31,719 nucleotides of DNA. Origin: a virus. Of the stretch, positions 1 to 8,957 are shown piece after piece (within the stretch, counting starts at the first letter, position 1; each line of letters starts with the position of its first letter). The notes under the pieces are model-generated. The model had not been told where the DNA came from, made no database searches, and saw only the letters and a list, made by a program, of their open reading frames with translations. The translations under genes and the position numbers were made by a program. Location of the stretch: IMG/VR virus record IMGVR_UViG_3300021197_000734, positions 1-31,719 of that record; one strand, 5' to 3'.

Positions 1-2
1 TA

Positions 3-131
3 TTATCTAATGGCTTTAAAATAAGAAATACTGAAAATAATGACAACACAAATGGAAATAATTATGTCTACATGGCATTTGCAGAAAAGCCATTTGTAAG
101 TAGTAAAGGAGTGCCGACAACGGCAAGATAG
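3..131 (+). CDS. C-terminus of a tail / receptor-binding protein (partial)
   Basis: An open frame enters from the left edge and ends at a TAG at 129-131, giving 42 visible residues. The tail reads '..NGFKIRNTENND..' and then '..NNYVYMAFAEKPFVSSKG..TTAR'. From memory, this closing pattern (FKxRNT ... YxYMAFAExPFV) is typical of the last domain (DUF7483-like) of large tail or host-recognition proteins in marine phages. The following tail genes support this. The bulk of the gene lies upstream of the window, so its length and other domains cannot be judged. The stop is separated from the next ATG by a single base, which suggests translational coupling. The frame is sure; the family name is moderate. 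Confidence 0.6.
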   Translation, partial: LSNGFKIRNTENNDNTNGNNYVYMAFAEKPFVSSKGVPTTAR

Positions 132-132
132 A

Positions 133-522
133 ATGTTAGGACACGGAGCATTAGCAGAGTTTGCAATAGGATCTGCCAGAGGAGGCGGTGTACAAAACGT
201 AGGATCACCATTTATTAGTGGTGTATCATTTTCTGTTAATTTAGGAGATGAAAGTGTAGCAGCTAGTGCGGCTGTATCTCCTTCTACTGCTGGAGCACCA
301 AGTTTTACTATAGGAACAGAAACAATAGCGGCTTCAGCTAATGTTAGCACTAGCACTGCTGGACAAATTACTATAGGATTAGGAGATGAAACTGCCTTTG
401 GTGAAAAGTTTCAAAATATTATTAATTTTAGTGTGGGTGATCCGTCATTCTTTATTTGGAATGAAGTAGATGATTCTCAGACAATTACCTGGGTGGATGT
501 GGAACCAGGTTCAACAGATTAG
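133..522 (+). CDS. Small repetitive virion protein, probably tail-associated
   Basis: 129 residues, low in charge and rich in Ser, Thr, Ala, Gly and Val. It carries imperfect internal repeats of an alternating beta type: 'GDESVAASAAVSPSTAG' near residues 37-53 is echoed by 'GTETIAASANVSTSTAG' near 60-76, and a third 'GLGDETAFGEKF' follows. Such Ser/Thr/Ala beta repeats are common in phage fibre and accessory tail proteins. It starts one base after the preceding tail gene's stop, with only a weak ribosome site, so translation is probably coupled. Upstream and downstream neighbours are tail proteins. No specific family is recognised. Confidence 0.6.
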   Translation: MLGHGALAEFAIGSARGGGVQNVGSPFISGVSFSVNLGDESVAASAAVSPSTAGAPSFTIGTETIAASANVSTSTAGQITIGLGDETAFGEKFQNIINFSVGDPSFFIWNEVDDSQTITWVDVEPGSTD

Positions 523-531
523 GAGTAAAAC

Positions 532-1533
532 ATGGCATCATCATATTCAAGTTCCCTTAATCTAGAGTTACAAGCCACAGGTGAAAACTCTGGAACCTGG
601 GGTAGTATTACAAATAACAATTTACAAAAAGTAGAGTCAGCAGTCAAAGGATACGTCTCTGTTGCAGTAGCGAGCACTACCGATACTTTAGCAACCACCG
701 ATGGATCAACTACTGACGAACAAAGTAATGCTATAATAAAATTAACAGGTACTTTGACAGGTAACACAACTATGAGTTGTGAGGCTGTAGAGACTTGGTA
801 TATAGTTGATGATGCAACAACTCGTGGTGGCAATAGTTTAACCTTTAAACCTGCTGGTGGCACAGGAACAGAATTAGTTCAGGGTGCTAAACATATTTTA
901 TACTCTGACGGATCTACTATGTTTGATGTCTTGAACGATGCAGGAAATATTAAGGCCAACGGAACACTGACTGTAACAGGTAACACATCATTAGATGGAG
1001 GTACTTTTGTATTTAACGAGTCAAGTGCTGACGTAGATTTTCGTATTGAAGGTAATGGAGATGCTAACTTATTCTTTACCGATGCAGGTAATGATCGTGT
1101 AGGTATTAAAACAAACTCACCTTCTACAGAATTACATGTCGTTGGAGGTATGAAAGTTACCAGCACTGTTGATTTAGATGGAGGTAATTTTACCTTTAAC
1201 GAATCAGGAGCTTCAGTAGATTTTAGAGCAGAAACAAATACTTTAACACACGCTTTTTTTATAGATGGATCTGCTGATAAAATCGGATTTGGCACAAGTT
1301 CACCAACAAGTGCACTAGTAACAGTTAGTCAAGCAAATTCTTCTGGTGCTATAGCTTGTTTAACATTGGATCAAGATGATACAGATCAAGAGTTTATTAG
1401 ATTTGATGGCACAAGTGCTTCAGATCAAACTAAAAGTATTACAACAGATACAAGTGTAGGATCTTTAACAGGACATATTCGTGTCAATATAAATGGCACT
1501 GATTACTGGATACCGTTCTACGCTACTAACTAG
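532..1533 (+). CDS. Tail fibre-like protein with duplicated module
   Basis: 333 residues behind a good ribosome site (AGGAG, 523-527). The N-terminal third ('LELQATGENSGTWGSITNNN') resembles the start of many marine-phage tail fibre proteins. The middle contains two copies of a module: 'LDGGTFVFNES.ADVDFR' and later 'LDGGNFTFNESGASVDFR', each followed by 'DRVGIKTNSPS' or 'DKIGFGTSSPT'. These VGIGTSSP-like strings are typical of phage fibre shafts and beta-helical regions. The C-terminus 'GHIRVNINGTDYWIPFYA' is a recurrent closing motif of small marine-phage tail fibres. The likely role is adsorption or a side fibre. Substrate or receptor cannot be inferred. Confidence 0.7.
   Translation: MASSYSSSLNLELQATGENSGTWGSITNNNLQKVESAVKGYVSVAVASTTDTLATTDGSTTDEQSNAIIKLTGTLTGNTTMSCEAVETWYIVDDATTRGGNSLTFKPAGGTGTELVQGAKHILYSDGSTMFDVLNDAGNIKANGTLTVTGNTSLDGGTFVFNESSADVDFRIEGNGDANLFFTDAGNDRVGIKTNSPSTELHVVGGMKVTSTVDLDGGNFTFNESGASVDFRAETNTLTHAFFIDGSADKIGFGTSSPTSALVTVSQANSSGAIACLTLDQDDTDQEFIRFDGTSASDQTKSITTDTSVGSLTGHIRVNINGTDYWIPFYATN
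991..1320 (+). repeat. Duplicated coding module inside tail fibre gene
   Basis: Two diverged copies, offset by 183 bases (61 codons), begin at 991 and 1174 with the same TTAGATGGAGGTA start. Each encodes LDGG-x-F-x-FNES-x-A-x-VDFR followed by a VGI/IGF-x-T-x-SP turn. DNA identity is highest over the first 50 bases and then fades, consistent with an old in-frame duplication of a fibre repeat unit. Confidence 0.7.
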
Positions 1534-1541
1534 GAGCTTGA

Positions 1542-3410
1542 ATGCCGTTAACAAAACTGCAAATAGCACCAGGTATAGATAAACAAAATACCGAGTATGG
1601 TGCAGAAGGTCGTTGGGTAGATTGTGATAATGTTCGTTTTAGATATGGACTACCTGAAAAAATTGGTGGTTGGGAAAAAGTAACTAGTGATGCACTTGTG
1701 GGTGCAACAAGAGCTATTTTAACTTACTCTGGTATTGATGGTGTTAAATATGCTATCTATGGCACCAATAAAAAACTCTACGCTTATTCAGAAAATAATT
1801 ACGCAGACATTACTCCTATTCGTACAACTGCTACTGGTAACATTACGCAGTTTGCCACAACAAATGGATCTACAACAGTAACAATAACTGACTCTAGTCA
1901 CGGTGCTTTAATAGGTGATTTTGTAAGCATAGCAAGTGTTAGTGGTGCAGTAGGCGGTATTAGTGCAGCTAATCTACAAGGTGAGTTTGAAATACTTACT
2001 GTTCCTGACTCAAATACATATACTATTGAAGCGAAAGCCGCAGCTAGTTCTGATGCTACAGGGTCCACGGCCAACGGAACATATCAAATCAATACAGGAT
2101 CTGCTGTATCTTTGTTTGGTTACGGCTGGGGTGCAGGTACATGGGGAGCATCTACCTGGAACTCAACAAGATCAGGTCTAACAGGTGGACAAGGCGTGCT
2201 TTTGGAATCTTCTAAATGGGCACTTGATAATTGGGGTGAAGATGTTTTAGCATTGCAATTTAACGGTGGTTTATTCTATTGGGATACATCTGGAGGATTA
2301 TCTTCTAATAGAGCTTCTACAACAAATGTTTCAAATGCACCTACAAAAACTAGATTTATGTTAGTTTCAGGTGACGACAGACATGTCATTTGTTTTGGTA
2401 CAGAGACAACTATAGGAACCTCCTCTACTCAAGATAACATGTTTTTAAGGTGGTCTGGACAAGAAGCTGAGAATGTTTGGACACCTACAGCAACCAACAC
2501 AGCAGGTTCAAAAAGACTTGTTGATGGTAATTTTATTCAGACTGCTGTTAGATCTAGAGGTGCTGTGTTAATATGGACAGATACTGCTTTATATCAAATG
2601 CAGTTTATAGGACCTCCTTTTACATTTGGTTTTAATCAATTAGGTTCTGCTTGTGGATGTATTGGTTTACATGCTGCAGTAGATGTAGGTGGTATATCTT
2701 TTTGGATGGGTACTGACTCCTTCTTCTTATTTGATGGTGCGGTACAAAAAATACCATGTACAGTGCAGGATTATGTTTTTGATGATTTAAATCAGAATGC
2801 AAAGCAAGATATATTCTGTGCAGCTAACACAGATTACAATGAAGTAATGTGGTTTTATCCTTCTCTTAACTCTAGTCAAATTGACAGAGTGGTAGTATTT
2901 AATTATGCAGAAAATCTTTGGTACATAGGAACTTTGGCCAGAAGTGCCTGGGCTGATAGAGGAACATATGATAATCCTTATGCTGCTGAGTTTGAGGCTT
3001 CTGATACAACTGCAACTATATCTACAATTACAGGATTAAAAGCAGGTAGAACTTTTGTTTATTTACATGAAAGTGGAGCAAACGATGACGGTAGTGCTAT
3101 GAATGCACATATAGAATCAGGTGATGTAGACATCGCAGATGGTGATCAATTTATGTCTATCAGTAGAATTATACCAGATTTTAAATCACAAGCAGGAACA
3201 GTAGATGTAACAATTAAATCTAGACCTTATCCTAATGGAACACAAAAATCTCATGGAGCATTTAACATGAGTACCACTACAAAGAAACAAGATACTCGTA
3301 TTAGAGGCAGACAAGTTGCAGTAAGAGTTGAAAGTGATGCTGTAGATGATGATTGGAGATACGGAACTTTAAGATTAGATATTAAACCAGATGGAATGAG
3401 AGGATCGTAA
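1542..3410 (+). CDS. Large tail/neck structural protein
   Basis: 622 residues starting after AGGAG (1533-1537 region). The opening 'MPLTKLQIAPGIDKQNTEY' and the following 'GRWVDCDNVRFRYGLPEKIGGW' are, from memory, hallmarks of a widely conserved marine-phage virion protein. The protein is rich in Gly, Ser, Thr and aromatic residues, with many short beta-type segments such as 'GTNKKLYAYSE' and 'MLVSGDDRHVICFGTE', suggesting a propeller or repeated beta fold. By length, position between fibre and internal proteins, and fold impression, it may be a tail nozzle or DNA-stabilisation (T7 gp12 or P22 gp10-like) protein. That role is inference. The stop overlaps the next ATG (TAATG). Confidence 0.6.
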   Translation: MPLTKLQIAPGIDKQNTEYGAEGRWVDCDNVRFRYGLPEKIGGWEKVTSDALVGATRAILTYSGIDGVKYAIYGTNKKLYAYSENNYADITPIRTTATGNITQFATTNGSTTVTITDSSHGALIGDFVSIASVSGAVGGISAANLQGEFEILTVPDSNTYTIEAKAAASSDATGSTANGTYQINTGSAVSLFGYGWGAGTWGASTWNSTRSGLTGGQGVLLESSKWALDNWGEDVLALQFNGGLFYWDTSGGLSSNRASTTNVSNAPTKTRFMLVSGDDRHVICFGTETTIGTSSTQDNMFLRWSGQEAENVWTPTATNTAGSKRLVDGNFIQTAVRSRGAVLIWTDTALYQMQFIGPPFTFGFNQLGSACGCIGLHAAVDVGGISFWMGTDSFFLFDGAVQKIPCTVQDYVFDDLNQNAKQDIFCAANTDYNEVMWFYPSLNSSQIDRVVVFNYAENLWYIGTLARSAWADRGTYDNPYAAEFEASDTTATISTITGLKAGRTFVYLHESGANDDGSAMNAHIESGDVDIADGDQFMSISRIIPDFKSQAGTVDVTIKSRPYPNGTQKSHGAFNMSTTTKKQDTRIRGRQVAVRVESDAVDDDWRYGTLRLDIKPDGMRGS

Positions 3411-3580
3411 TGTCTAAAATACAAATACCAAGATTACCACAAGCATCTAAAGAATATAGTCAACAACAACAAAACACCTTAATACAAACATTAGAACAAT
3501 TAATATTTTTGTTGAACAATACTTATACACCAGAGGTATTAAGAGAAGAAGATGAAAGGGTAAGCTGGTTTTTATCATAG
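3410..3580 (+). CDS. Conserved-looking 56-residue protein of unknown function
   Basis: The ATG at 3410 overlaps the stop of the 622-residue structural gene, and the TAG is directly followed by the next ATG, so the gene fits exactly between its neighbours with no spare bases. It starts 'MSKIQIPRLPQASKEY', has a Gln-rich amphipathic helix ('QQQQNTLIQTLEQLIFLLNN') and ends '..ERVSWFLS'. It has no signal peptide. A short helical protein encoded between structural genes could be a minor virion or assembly factor. No family is named with confidence. Confidence 0.65.
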   Translation: MSKIQIPRLPQASKEYSQQQQNTLIQTLEQLIFLLNNTYTPEVLREEDERVSWFLS

Positions 3581-3907
3581 ATGCCTAACGTATATACAAA
3601 TTACAAAGTAGATCTTACAACCACAGATGCTACTACAATTTACACTGTGCCAACAGCTACAACAGCTTTAATAAAATCCATACGAGTTTCTAACGATGAT
3701 GCCTCTAATGCATGTACTTTAACACTTACATTAACAGATAGTGCTACTGCTGTTTTTTCACTAGAAAAAGATAAGTCTATAGCAGCTAAAACATCTACTG
3801 AATTACTGTCTGAGTTATTAGTAGCAAAAGAGTCAGAAATTATTAAAGCAACAGCACAAAACGCTAATGATTTACACATAATTATAAGTGTTTTAGAGAT
3901 AACATAA
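3581..3907 (+). CDS. Small beta-rich virion accessory protein
   Basis: 108 residues beginning 'MPNVYTNYKVDLTTTDATTI'. The pattern of Thr-rich alternating strands, '..TVPTATTALIKSIRVSN..' and '..CTLTLTLTDS..', then a short 'LEKDKSIAAKTSTELL' helix and '..DLHIIISVLEIT', is that of a compact beta-sandwich. Similar small proteins occur beside tail genes in marine phages and are often left unnamed. It starts immediately after the previous stop, so it is probably translated by coupling. A decoration or tail accessory role is inferred from context only. Confidence 0.6.
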   Translation: MPNVYTNYKVDLTTTDATTIYTVPTATTALIKSIRVSNDDASNACTLTLTLTDSATAVFSLEKDKSIAAKTSTELLSELLVAKESEIIKATAQNANDLHIIISVLEIT

Positions 3908-3928
3908 ATATTGCAAGGAGAGTAAAAA

Positions 3929-4159
3929 ATGGGTATAAATGAAGATACTACCGTGGTTGCTGGGAAAACAATCCCTAAGATAGATGTGGAAACACAGACA
4001 ACTATCAAACACGCCAAAACAGGAGAAGTCTACGCTTCAGAAGAAGAAGCAATCAAAGACGTTCAAAATCCTGCCACCGACACAACTGAAGAAGACATAC
4101 AAAAAGATGTCGCAATTAAAGTAAACAAAATACCGGATATATTCGGGGGAACAAATTAA
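3929..4159 (+). CDS. Small hydrophilic hypothetical protein
   Basis: 76 residues with a strong ribosome site (AAGGAGAG about 8 bases upstream). It is charged and rich in Thr, Glu, Lys and Asp ('HAKTGEVYASEEEAIKDV'). The 'TGEVYASEEEAIKDV' stretch resembles the short conserved module (TGE-x-ahaS-x-E-A-x-a-D) found in many marine phage structural-region proteins. No catalytic motif, signal or membrane segment is visible. Its place between tail and internal virion genes suggests a small virion or assembly protein, but the function is unknown. Confidence 0.6.
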   Translation: MGINEDTTVVAGKTIPKIDVETQTTIKHAKTGEVYASEEEAIKDVQNPATDTTEEDIQKDVAIKVNKIPDIFGGTN

Positions 4160-4161
4160 AC

Positions 4162-5295
4162 ATGAATTATAGCATGCAACAATCAGAACCTAGAGGGTTG
4201 GAATCATTTCAACACGAGGTTTCTAAAATTGCAGATTTAGGTAGATACGAGGACGCATATATCGCACACGTTGCCGAAGGTGAAACTGTTGTGCCTATGG
4301 AAGTTCTTGATTCTAATCCTAGACTAAAAGCAATGTTGTTCAATCAAATGCTAGACATGGGTATTAACCCTGAAAGATATATTGTTGGTAATAATTTTAA
4401 CTCAATCAATCCTGTTACAGGACAACCTGAGTTTTTCTTAAAAAAGATTTTTAAAGGTGCTAAGAAAGCACTAAAAAGTATTGCACCTTATGCAGGTACT
4501 ATTGCTGGTATCTTTGGTGCAGGTCCCATGGCATCCGCATTGATAGGCGCTGGGGCACCATTATTACTTGGAGGAGATGCGGGAGATGTAATTTCAGGTG
4601 GTATTGGAGGATATGGTGCAGGCACAGCTTTTGGTAAAGGTGATAATTACGCACTTAGTGATATATTTAGTGGAAAAGAAGGAGCATTAAGTGATGCTTT
4701 TGGTAAAGTGCAAAGTAATTTAGGTTTTGGACAAGAGGCAGCTGGAGCTACTATATCAGCAGATCAATCTTTGGCCACTGGTATTCCAGTAGATACTCCT
4801 ATAAGTCAAATAGATCCAAGTGTTGCAAAACAGTTAGGTTACACATATAGAGCAGGTGAATTAGTTAATCCTGCCTCTAAAGCTGGACTTGGTGCATATG
4901 CAAATCTTGCGGCTTTATCAGCTCCTGCTTTGTATCAAATGTCAAAAACTCCAGATGAGCCTAGTATTATGGACGATGAAAGTTTTACAAGTCTATATCC
5001 TAGTCAGACTTATTATGGTATGTTTGGTAATCGTATGCCATCTTTTGCAGCTGATGGTGGTATAATGGACTTAGAGTATATGGATAAATATGCTATGGGT
5101 GGAGAGTTTCCAAGAAGGCAAGGTCAAATCTCAGGACCTGGTGGACCTAAAGATGATTTAGTTCCTGCAATGCTGAGTGATGGAGAGTTTGTAATGACTG
5201 CAAAAGCAGTAGACAATGCTGGCGGACCACGGGCCATGTACAATTTAATGAATAGATTAGATCCAGAATCATCGACAGGAATGGGAGTAGCATAA
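4162..5295 (+). CDS. Internal/structural virion protein with SDGEFV motif
   Basis: 377 residues. The N-terminal part holds 'HVAEGETVVPMEVLDSNPRL' and 'MLDMGINPERYIVG', a module seen in many marine-phage virion proteins. Residues about 95-155 are Gly/Ala-rich and hydrophobic ('GTIAGIFGAGPMASALIGAG'), compatible with membrane-active helices. Near residue 298 lies 'ADGGIMDLEYMDKYAMGG', and near 339 'MLSDGEFVMTAKAVDNAGG', the latter a recurrent phage motif of unknown role. The gene overlaps the next one by one base (TAATG). A part in DNA ejection is inferred from composition and from the neighbouring large internal proteins. Confidence 0.6.
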   Translation: MNYSMQQSEPRGLESFQHEVSKIADLGRYEDAYIAHVAEGETVVPMEVLDSNPRLKAMLFNQMLDMGINPERYIVGNNFNSINPVTGQPEFFLKKIFKGAKKALKSIAPYAGTIAGIFGAGPMASALIGAGAPLLLGGDAGDVISGGIGGYGAGTAFGKGDNYALSDIFSGKEGALSDAFGKVQSNLGFGQEAAGATISADQSLATGIPVDTPISQIDPSVAKQLGYTYRAGELVNPASKAGLGAYANLAALSAPALYQMSKTPDEPSIMDDESFTSLYPSQTYYGMFGNRMPSFAADGGIMDLEYMDKYAMGGEFPRRQGQISGPGGPKDDLVPAMLSDGEFVMTAKAVDNAGGPRAMYNLMNRLDPESSTGMGVA

Positions 5296-6248
5296 TGGCT
5301 GAAGAGATAGTAACGTATAGTAGGCTGGCACCTTATATTGAGGAAAGAGGTAAACAGTTATTAACATCAACATTTGGAGATCCTAATGCTGTTAAACAAG
5401 CGGGTGAGTCAGAAGCAGATTTTCAAGCAAGAAAATTAGGTAGAGCTGGTGTACCACAACCGATAGCAGGTTTCCAAGTAGCGGGATTAGATCCTGCTCA
5501 ACAACAAGCCATGAGTATGGCGCAACAAGGTATTGGTCAATATCAACCTTTTCTAGATCAAGCAGGACAAACAATAGGCGAAGGTGTACAAGCTACAAGA
5601 GGTGCGGCTAGAATGTTTGCTCCTACTGCTGAAGGTGTACAATCTTACATGGATCCTTATCAACAAGCAGTAACACAAGATGCTTTAGCAGAATTAGATA
5701 GACAAGCAAAATTACAACAGCAAGGCGTAGATGCACAAGCTGTTGGTGCAGGAGCTTTTGGCACAGAACGTTCTGGTATACAAAATGCTGAAATGGCAAG
5801 AAACCTACAAGACATTAAATCAAGACGTATCTTTGAAGATTTATCAAGAAATTTTCAACAAGCACAACAAACAGCACAATCTTCTTTTGAAGCACAGCAA
5901 GGCAGACAGTTTAATGTCGGTCAACAATTAGCAGCTCTTGGTGGTCAACAAGCTGGACTAGGACAATTACAACAAGGATTATATGGTCAAGATGTGGCAC
6001 AATTACAACAAGCAGGAGCTTTAGCACAACAGCAAAGACAAAATATGTTTGATGCACAAAGAGCAACTCAACAGCTAGCATCACAAGAGCCTTTTCAAAG
6101 ATTGTCATTTGCATCTGGTATACTAACAGGCACACCAGCATCACAAATGTCAGTTCAACAACAACCATCAACTAGTCCGTTAATGCAAGTTGCAGGACTA
6201 GGGATTGCGGGCCTCGGAGCATACAAAGGATTAAACATAGGTACTTAG
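5295..6248 (+). CDS. Gln/Ala-rich structural virion protein
   Basis: 317 residues with a very Gln- and Ala-rich, helical composition (for instance 'LDPAQQQAMSMAQQGIGQYQ' and 'LAALGGQQAGLGQLQQGLYG'). The N-terminus 'YIEERGKQLL' and 'AGFQVAGLDPAQQQAM' resemble minor structural proteins encoded beside ejection proteins in marine phages. The C-terminus is hydrophobic and Gly-rich ('LMQVAGLGIAGLGAYKGLN'), a possible membrane-interacting segment. No enzymatic motif is visible. Translation is coupled to the previous gene by the TAATG overlap. It probably forms part of an internal core or ejected set. Confidence 0.6.
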   Translation: MAEEIVTYSRLAPYIEERGKQLLTSTFGDPNAVKQAGESEADFQARKLGRAGVPQPIAGFQVAGLDPAQQQAMSMAQQGIGQYQPFLDQAGQTIGEGVQATRGAARMFAPTAEGVQSYMDPYQQAVTQDALAELDRQAKLQQQGVDAQAVGAGAFGTERSGIQNAEMARNLQDIKSRRIFEDLSRNFQQAQQTAQSSFEAQQGRQFNVGQQLAALGGQQAGLGQLQQGLYGQDVAQLQQAGALAQQQRQNMFDAQRATQQLASQEPFQRLSFASGILTGTPASQMSVQQQPSTSPLMQVAGLGIAGLGAYKGLNIGT

Positions 6249-6255
6249 GATAAGC

Positions 6256-8298
6256 ATGAGCGTACTGAATAGAAAAATGTTTCAGAAGGTAGCCAAGCTT
6301 AAACATGGCGGTAATCCTTATATAGACCACGAAACAGGTCAGATTATACCTAGCGTGACTGGTGTGCCAGGAGGTATGAATGCAGTTGATACTAGTATCT
6401 ATCAAACAGGTCAAGCTGTACAACCTTCCGCACTAGGAGATACTAAGATAACAGGTATCTTAGGAGGTATGAATGAATTTTATCCTATAGCTAATGATTT
6501 TGCTGACGCACTGTATCCACAAAAAACACCTGAAGAGTATGCCGCAGAAGCCGCTCAACTATATCAAACAGATTACTCTGCAGAAAGAGAAGCCATAGAG
6601 ACACAAAAAGAAGCTGACGTAGCATCTTCTTTAATTAATTTTGGTGCTAGACTATTAACAGGTAGAGGTAAAGCTTTAGACGTATTAGGTCAAGCTGTTC
6701 AACAAACATTACCAGAATTTACAGCTGCAAGAAGAGCAACAAGAAAAGAAGAAACAGCAGTAAGAACAGCAGAGAAAGCTGTCGATGCACAAAAAAGAAC
6801 TTACGCTCTAACAAAGTCACAAGAAGATGCAGTCAACAGAGCAAATATTGTTAGTCAAGCAATGTTTTCTAATCTAGGATTTTTTCAAGAATTAGCTAAA
6901 CAAGAAAATAAAAGTAACTTAGATCTTAACGGCACTTTTAAATTAGTTAAAGATAGAGCAACAGGACTTAACACAGAAGTTACTTTAGGTCAATATTTGA
7001 AAGATTTTGAATTACCCGAAGATCAAAGAAAATACGATGTAGCAAAAGACTACACACAGCCTTTTATTGCATACGATAGCATTGTAGGAGAGAATAAATT
7101 CTTTACAACTTACGAAGAATTTGCTGTGGCCAACAGTCAAGAGCCTGGTCGATATGGAGACAAAAAAGATTTTAGAGCTAAAGATTGGAAAAAGGTAATA
7201 AATTTAGCAACAAAAAAAGTTGAATATGTAGAATCAGAAAAGCTTAATCCTAATGTTCATGTGCCTTCTGATAGTATGGACTACATAGAGGTGATGGATA
7301 CTAAAAACAAGAATAAAATTATCTACCTACCAAAAAATCAGCCTTTTGATACAGAAAGATTTGTACCTAAACAAGAACCTGTAGAAATATTTAAAGATTT
7401 TGTTATGGGTAGCTTTACTCATCCTCAGTCAGGTGAATATGGTAACTGGCAAATTAAAGAATTAAAGAACGGTGAGTATTTGATACCAAAACTTGATGCA
7501 AACGGAGATGCTATACTACAAGCTAATGGTCAACCTACATGGGTGCCAATTGGACAAGGCATTGGAGATCTTACCGTCAATCAAAAAGTAGCTATGACTG
7601 CTGATGATGTGTTACCTAAGAAAGCTTTAACAGAACAATTTTCTACTATTCAGTTATATGATCGTAATATTAATAGTATTGATGTTGTTATTAACAACTT
7701 ATTATCTGATCCTACAATAGCTGGTTTACCTGGATTAATTCAAGACGTTAAGCAAAGAGGTTTTGGTATGATAGCTGACTTAATTGCAGCAGATGATCAA
7801 ATATCAATTTTAACTAATACATTAGATAATGTAGCAGCAAATTTCTCAGATGGTAGAATTGAAACTTTTGAAGGATCAGGTGAGTTCGTAGATGTCAACG
7901 CTATTTTTGATGCTAATAATCCAGCCTCACAACAATTCTGGGGTGAATTTAAACCTGAACTTGCTGAGAACAGAGTTCGTATTAATGCTATTGCTTATGC
8001 TGTAGCGAGAGCTAGAAAATCATCAGGTCGTTTGAACTTAGACGATATTAAAAGAGCTTATGAAAGTTTAAAAATAACAGGATTTGTTGACTCCAAAACG
8101 GTTATCGCTGGTTTAGTTACAGTAAGAGAAGAGCTAAGACTAGCTAACAATGATTTAAAAGTATTGTATGAATTTAACAAAGGTACTTACCCTAGTGGAT
8201 ACACAAGTGTAGGTCAAATAAATCCACAAAACTTACCTAAAGCAAATTATAATGAAGAGGGTCAGTTAGTGATTACACTACCAGAGGAGATGAGGTAA
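6256..8298 (+). CDS. Large internal virion protein
   Basis: 680 residues. The N-terminus carries 'KLKHGGNPYIDHETGQIIPS' and Gly-rich turns. Residues about 155-200 form a charged helical, probably coiled-coil stretch ('RRATRKEETAVRTAEKAVDA'). The rest is soluble and mixed, with 'DRNINSIDVVINNLLSDPTI' and 'ARARKSSGRLNLDDIKRAYE' near the C-terminus. The latter resembles a helical segment repeated in phage internal virion proteins. No known catalytic motif is visible. Length and position in a run of big plus-strand genes before lysis suggest a core or ejection protein. The stop overlaps the next start (TAATG). Confidence 0.6.
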   Translation: MSVLNRKMFQKVAKLKHGGNPYIDHETGQIIPSVTGVPGGMNAVDTSIYQTGQAVQPSALGDTKITGILGGMNEFYPIANDFADALYPQKTPEEYAAEAAQLYQTDYSAEREAIETQKEADVASSLINFGARLLTGRGKALDVLGQAVQQTLPEFTAARRATRKEETAVRTAEKAVDAQKRTYALTKSQEDAVNRANIVSQAMFSNLGFFQELAKQENKSNLDLNGTFKLVKDRATGLNTEVTLGQYLKDFELPEDQRKYDVAKDYTQPFIAYDSIVGENKFFTTYEEFAVANSQEPGRYGDKKDFRAKDWKKVINLATKKVEYVESEKLNPNVHVPSDSMDYIEVMDTKNKNKIIYLPKNQPFDTERFVPKQEPVEIFKDFVMGSFTHPQSGEYGNWQIKELKNGEYLIPKLDANGDAILQANGQPTWVPIGQGIGDLTVNQKVAMTADDVLPKKALTEQFSTIQLYDRNINSIDVVINNLLSDPTIAGLPGLIQDVKQRGFGMIADLIAADDQISILTNTLDNVAANFSDGRIETFEGSGEFVDVNAIFDANNPASQQFWGEFKPELAENRVRINAIAYAVARARKSSGRLNLDDIKRAYESLKITGFVDSKTVIAGLVTVREELRLANNDLKVLYEFNKGTYPSGYTSVGQINPQNLPKANYNEEGQLVITLPEEMR

Positions 8299-8957
8299 TG
8301 GCTGATTTTCAATATAATTCAAAGTATACAGCTCCTATTAAAGACGAGTACATGCAATGGTTAAAAAAGAATCATCCAGGAGAATACTATGATAAGTTCG
8401 GAGGTAAGAAGCCTTTTAATAGATTATCTAAAGTAGGAAAAGTGTCTCGATTAGGTAAGTATGGAGCACTAGCTGGTATTGTGTATGAGCTAGGTAAAGA
8501 AGTTTTAGATATTGCAGGTAATATACCTGATGATGTAGAAGAACGTGAAATGATAAGACAAGATAAAATATTAAACAACATACCTAAAGTAGTTATTAAT
8601 AAAGATGGTACACAGTCATTACAACAATCTGATCCTGAAGATTTAAAAGATCACTTACCTTACAAAAAATATTTATCCAATGTTCCTAGTGCACCTGGTG
8701 CAAGTGATGAGGTAGAAGGTGTTGATTTTGTGTGGGTAGATCCTTATGAACAAAATTATGGACCTGTCAATACCGAAGGGTATCAATTAGGTAAATTTGG
8801 CTGGACAAAAAAAGTAGAAAAAAACTTTTTACAAAATCAAGTTGAGACATATGCAAGAGACATAAAAGCAGTTTCAAGTGTTATACCACCAGAGATTAAA
8901 ACAGTTGGTAAAAAGGCTTTAAATTTTGTAACAGGTAATCCAGAAAGGGTTGAATAA
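8298..8957 (+). CDS. Hypothetical protein in the virion operon
   Basis: 219 residues, starting with ATG overlapping the previous stop and preceded by GAGGAG. The N-terminus is basic and mixed ('MQWLKKNHPGEYYDKFGGKK'), followed by a short moderately hydrophobic Gly-rich segment ('LGKYGALAGIVYELGKEVLD') near residues 51-70 that may touch a membrane. The remainder is acidic and Pro-containing. No known family is recognised. One-base overlaps on both sides place it firmly in the same transcript as the large internal proteins, so a minor virion role is the simplest guess. Confidence 0.55.
   Translation: MADFQYNSKYTAPIKDEYMQWLKKNHPGEYYDKFGGKKPFNRLSKVGKVSRLGKYGALAGIVYELGKEVLDIAGNIPDDVEEREMIRQDKILNNIPKVVINKDGTQSLQQSDPEDLKDHLPYKKYLSNVPSAPGASDEVEGVDFVWVDPYEQNYGPVNTEGYQLGKFGWTKKVEKNFLQNQVETYARDIKAVSSVIPPEIKTVGKKALNFVTGNPERVE

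Noticed and set aside
879-1295. Minus-strand open frame opposite the tail fibre gene
   Set aside because: Shadow of the fibre gene; no ribosome site and no protein-like motif.
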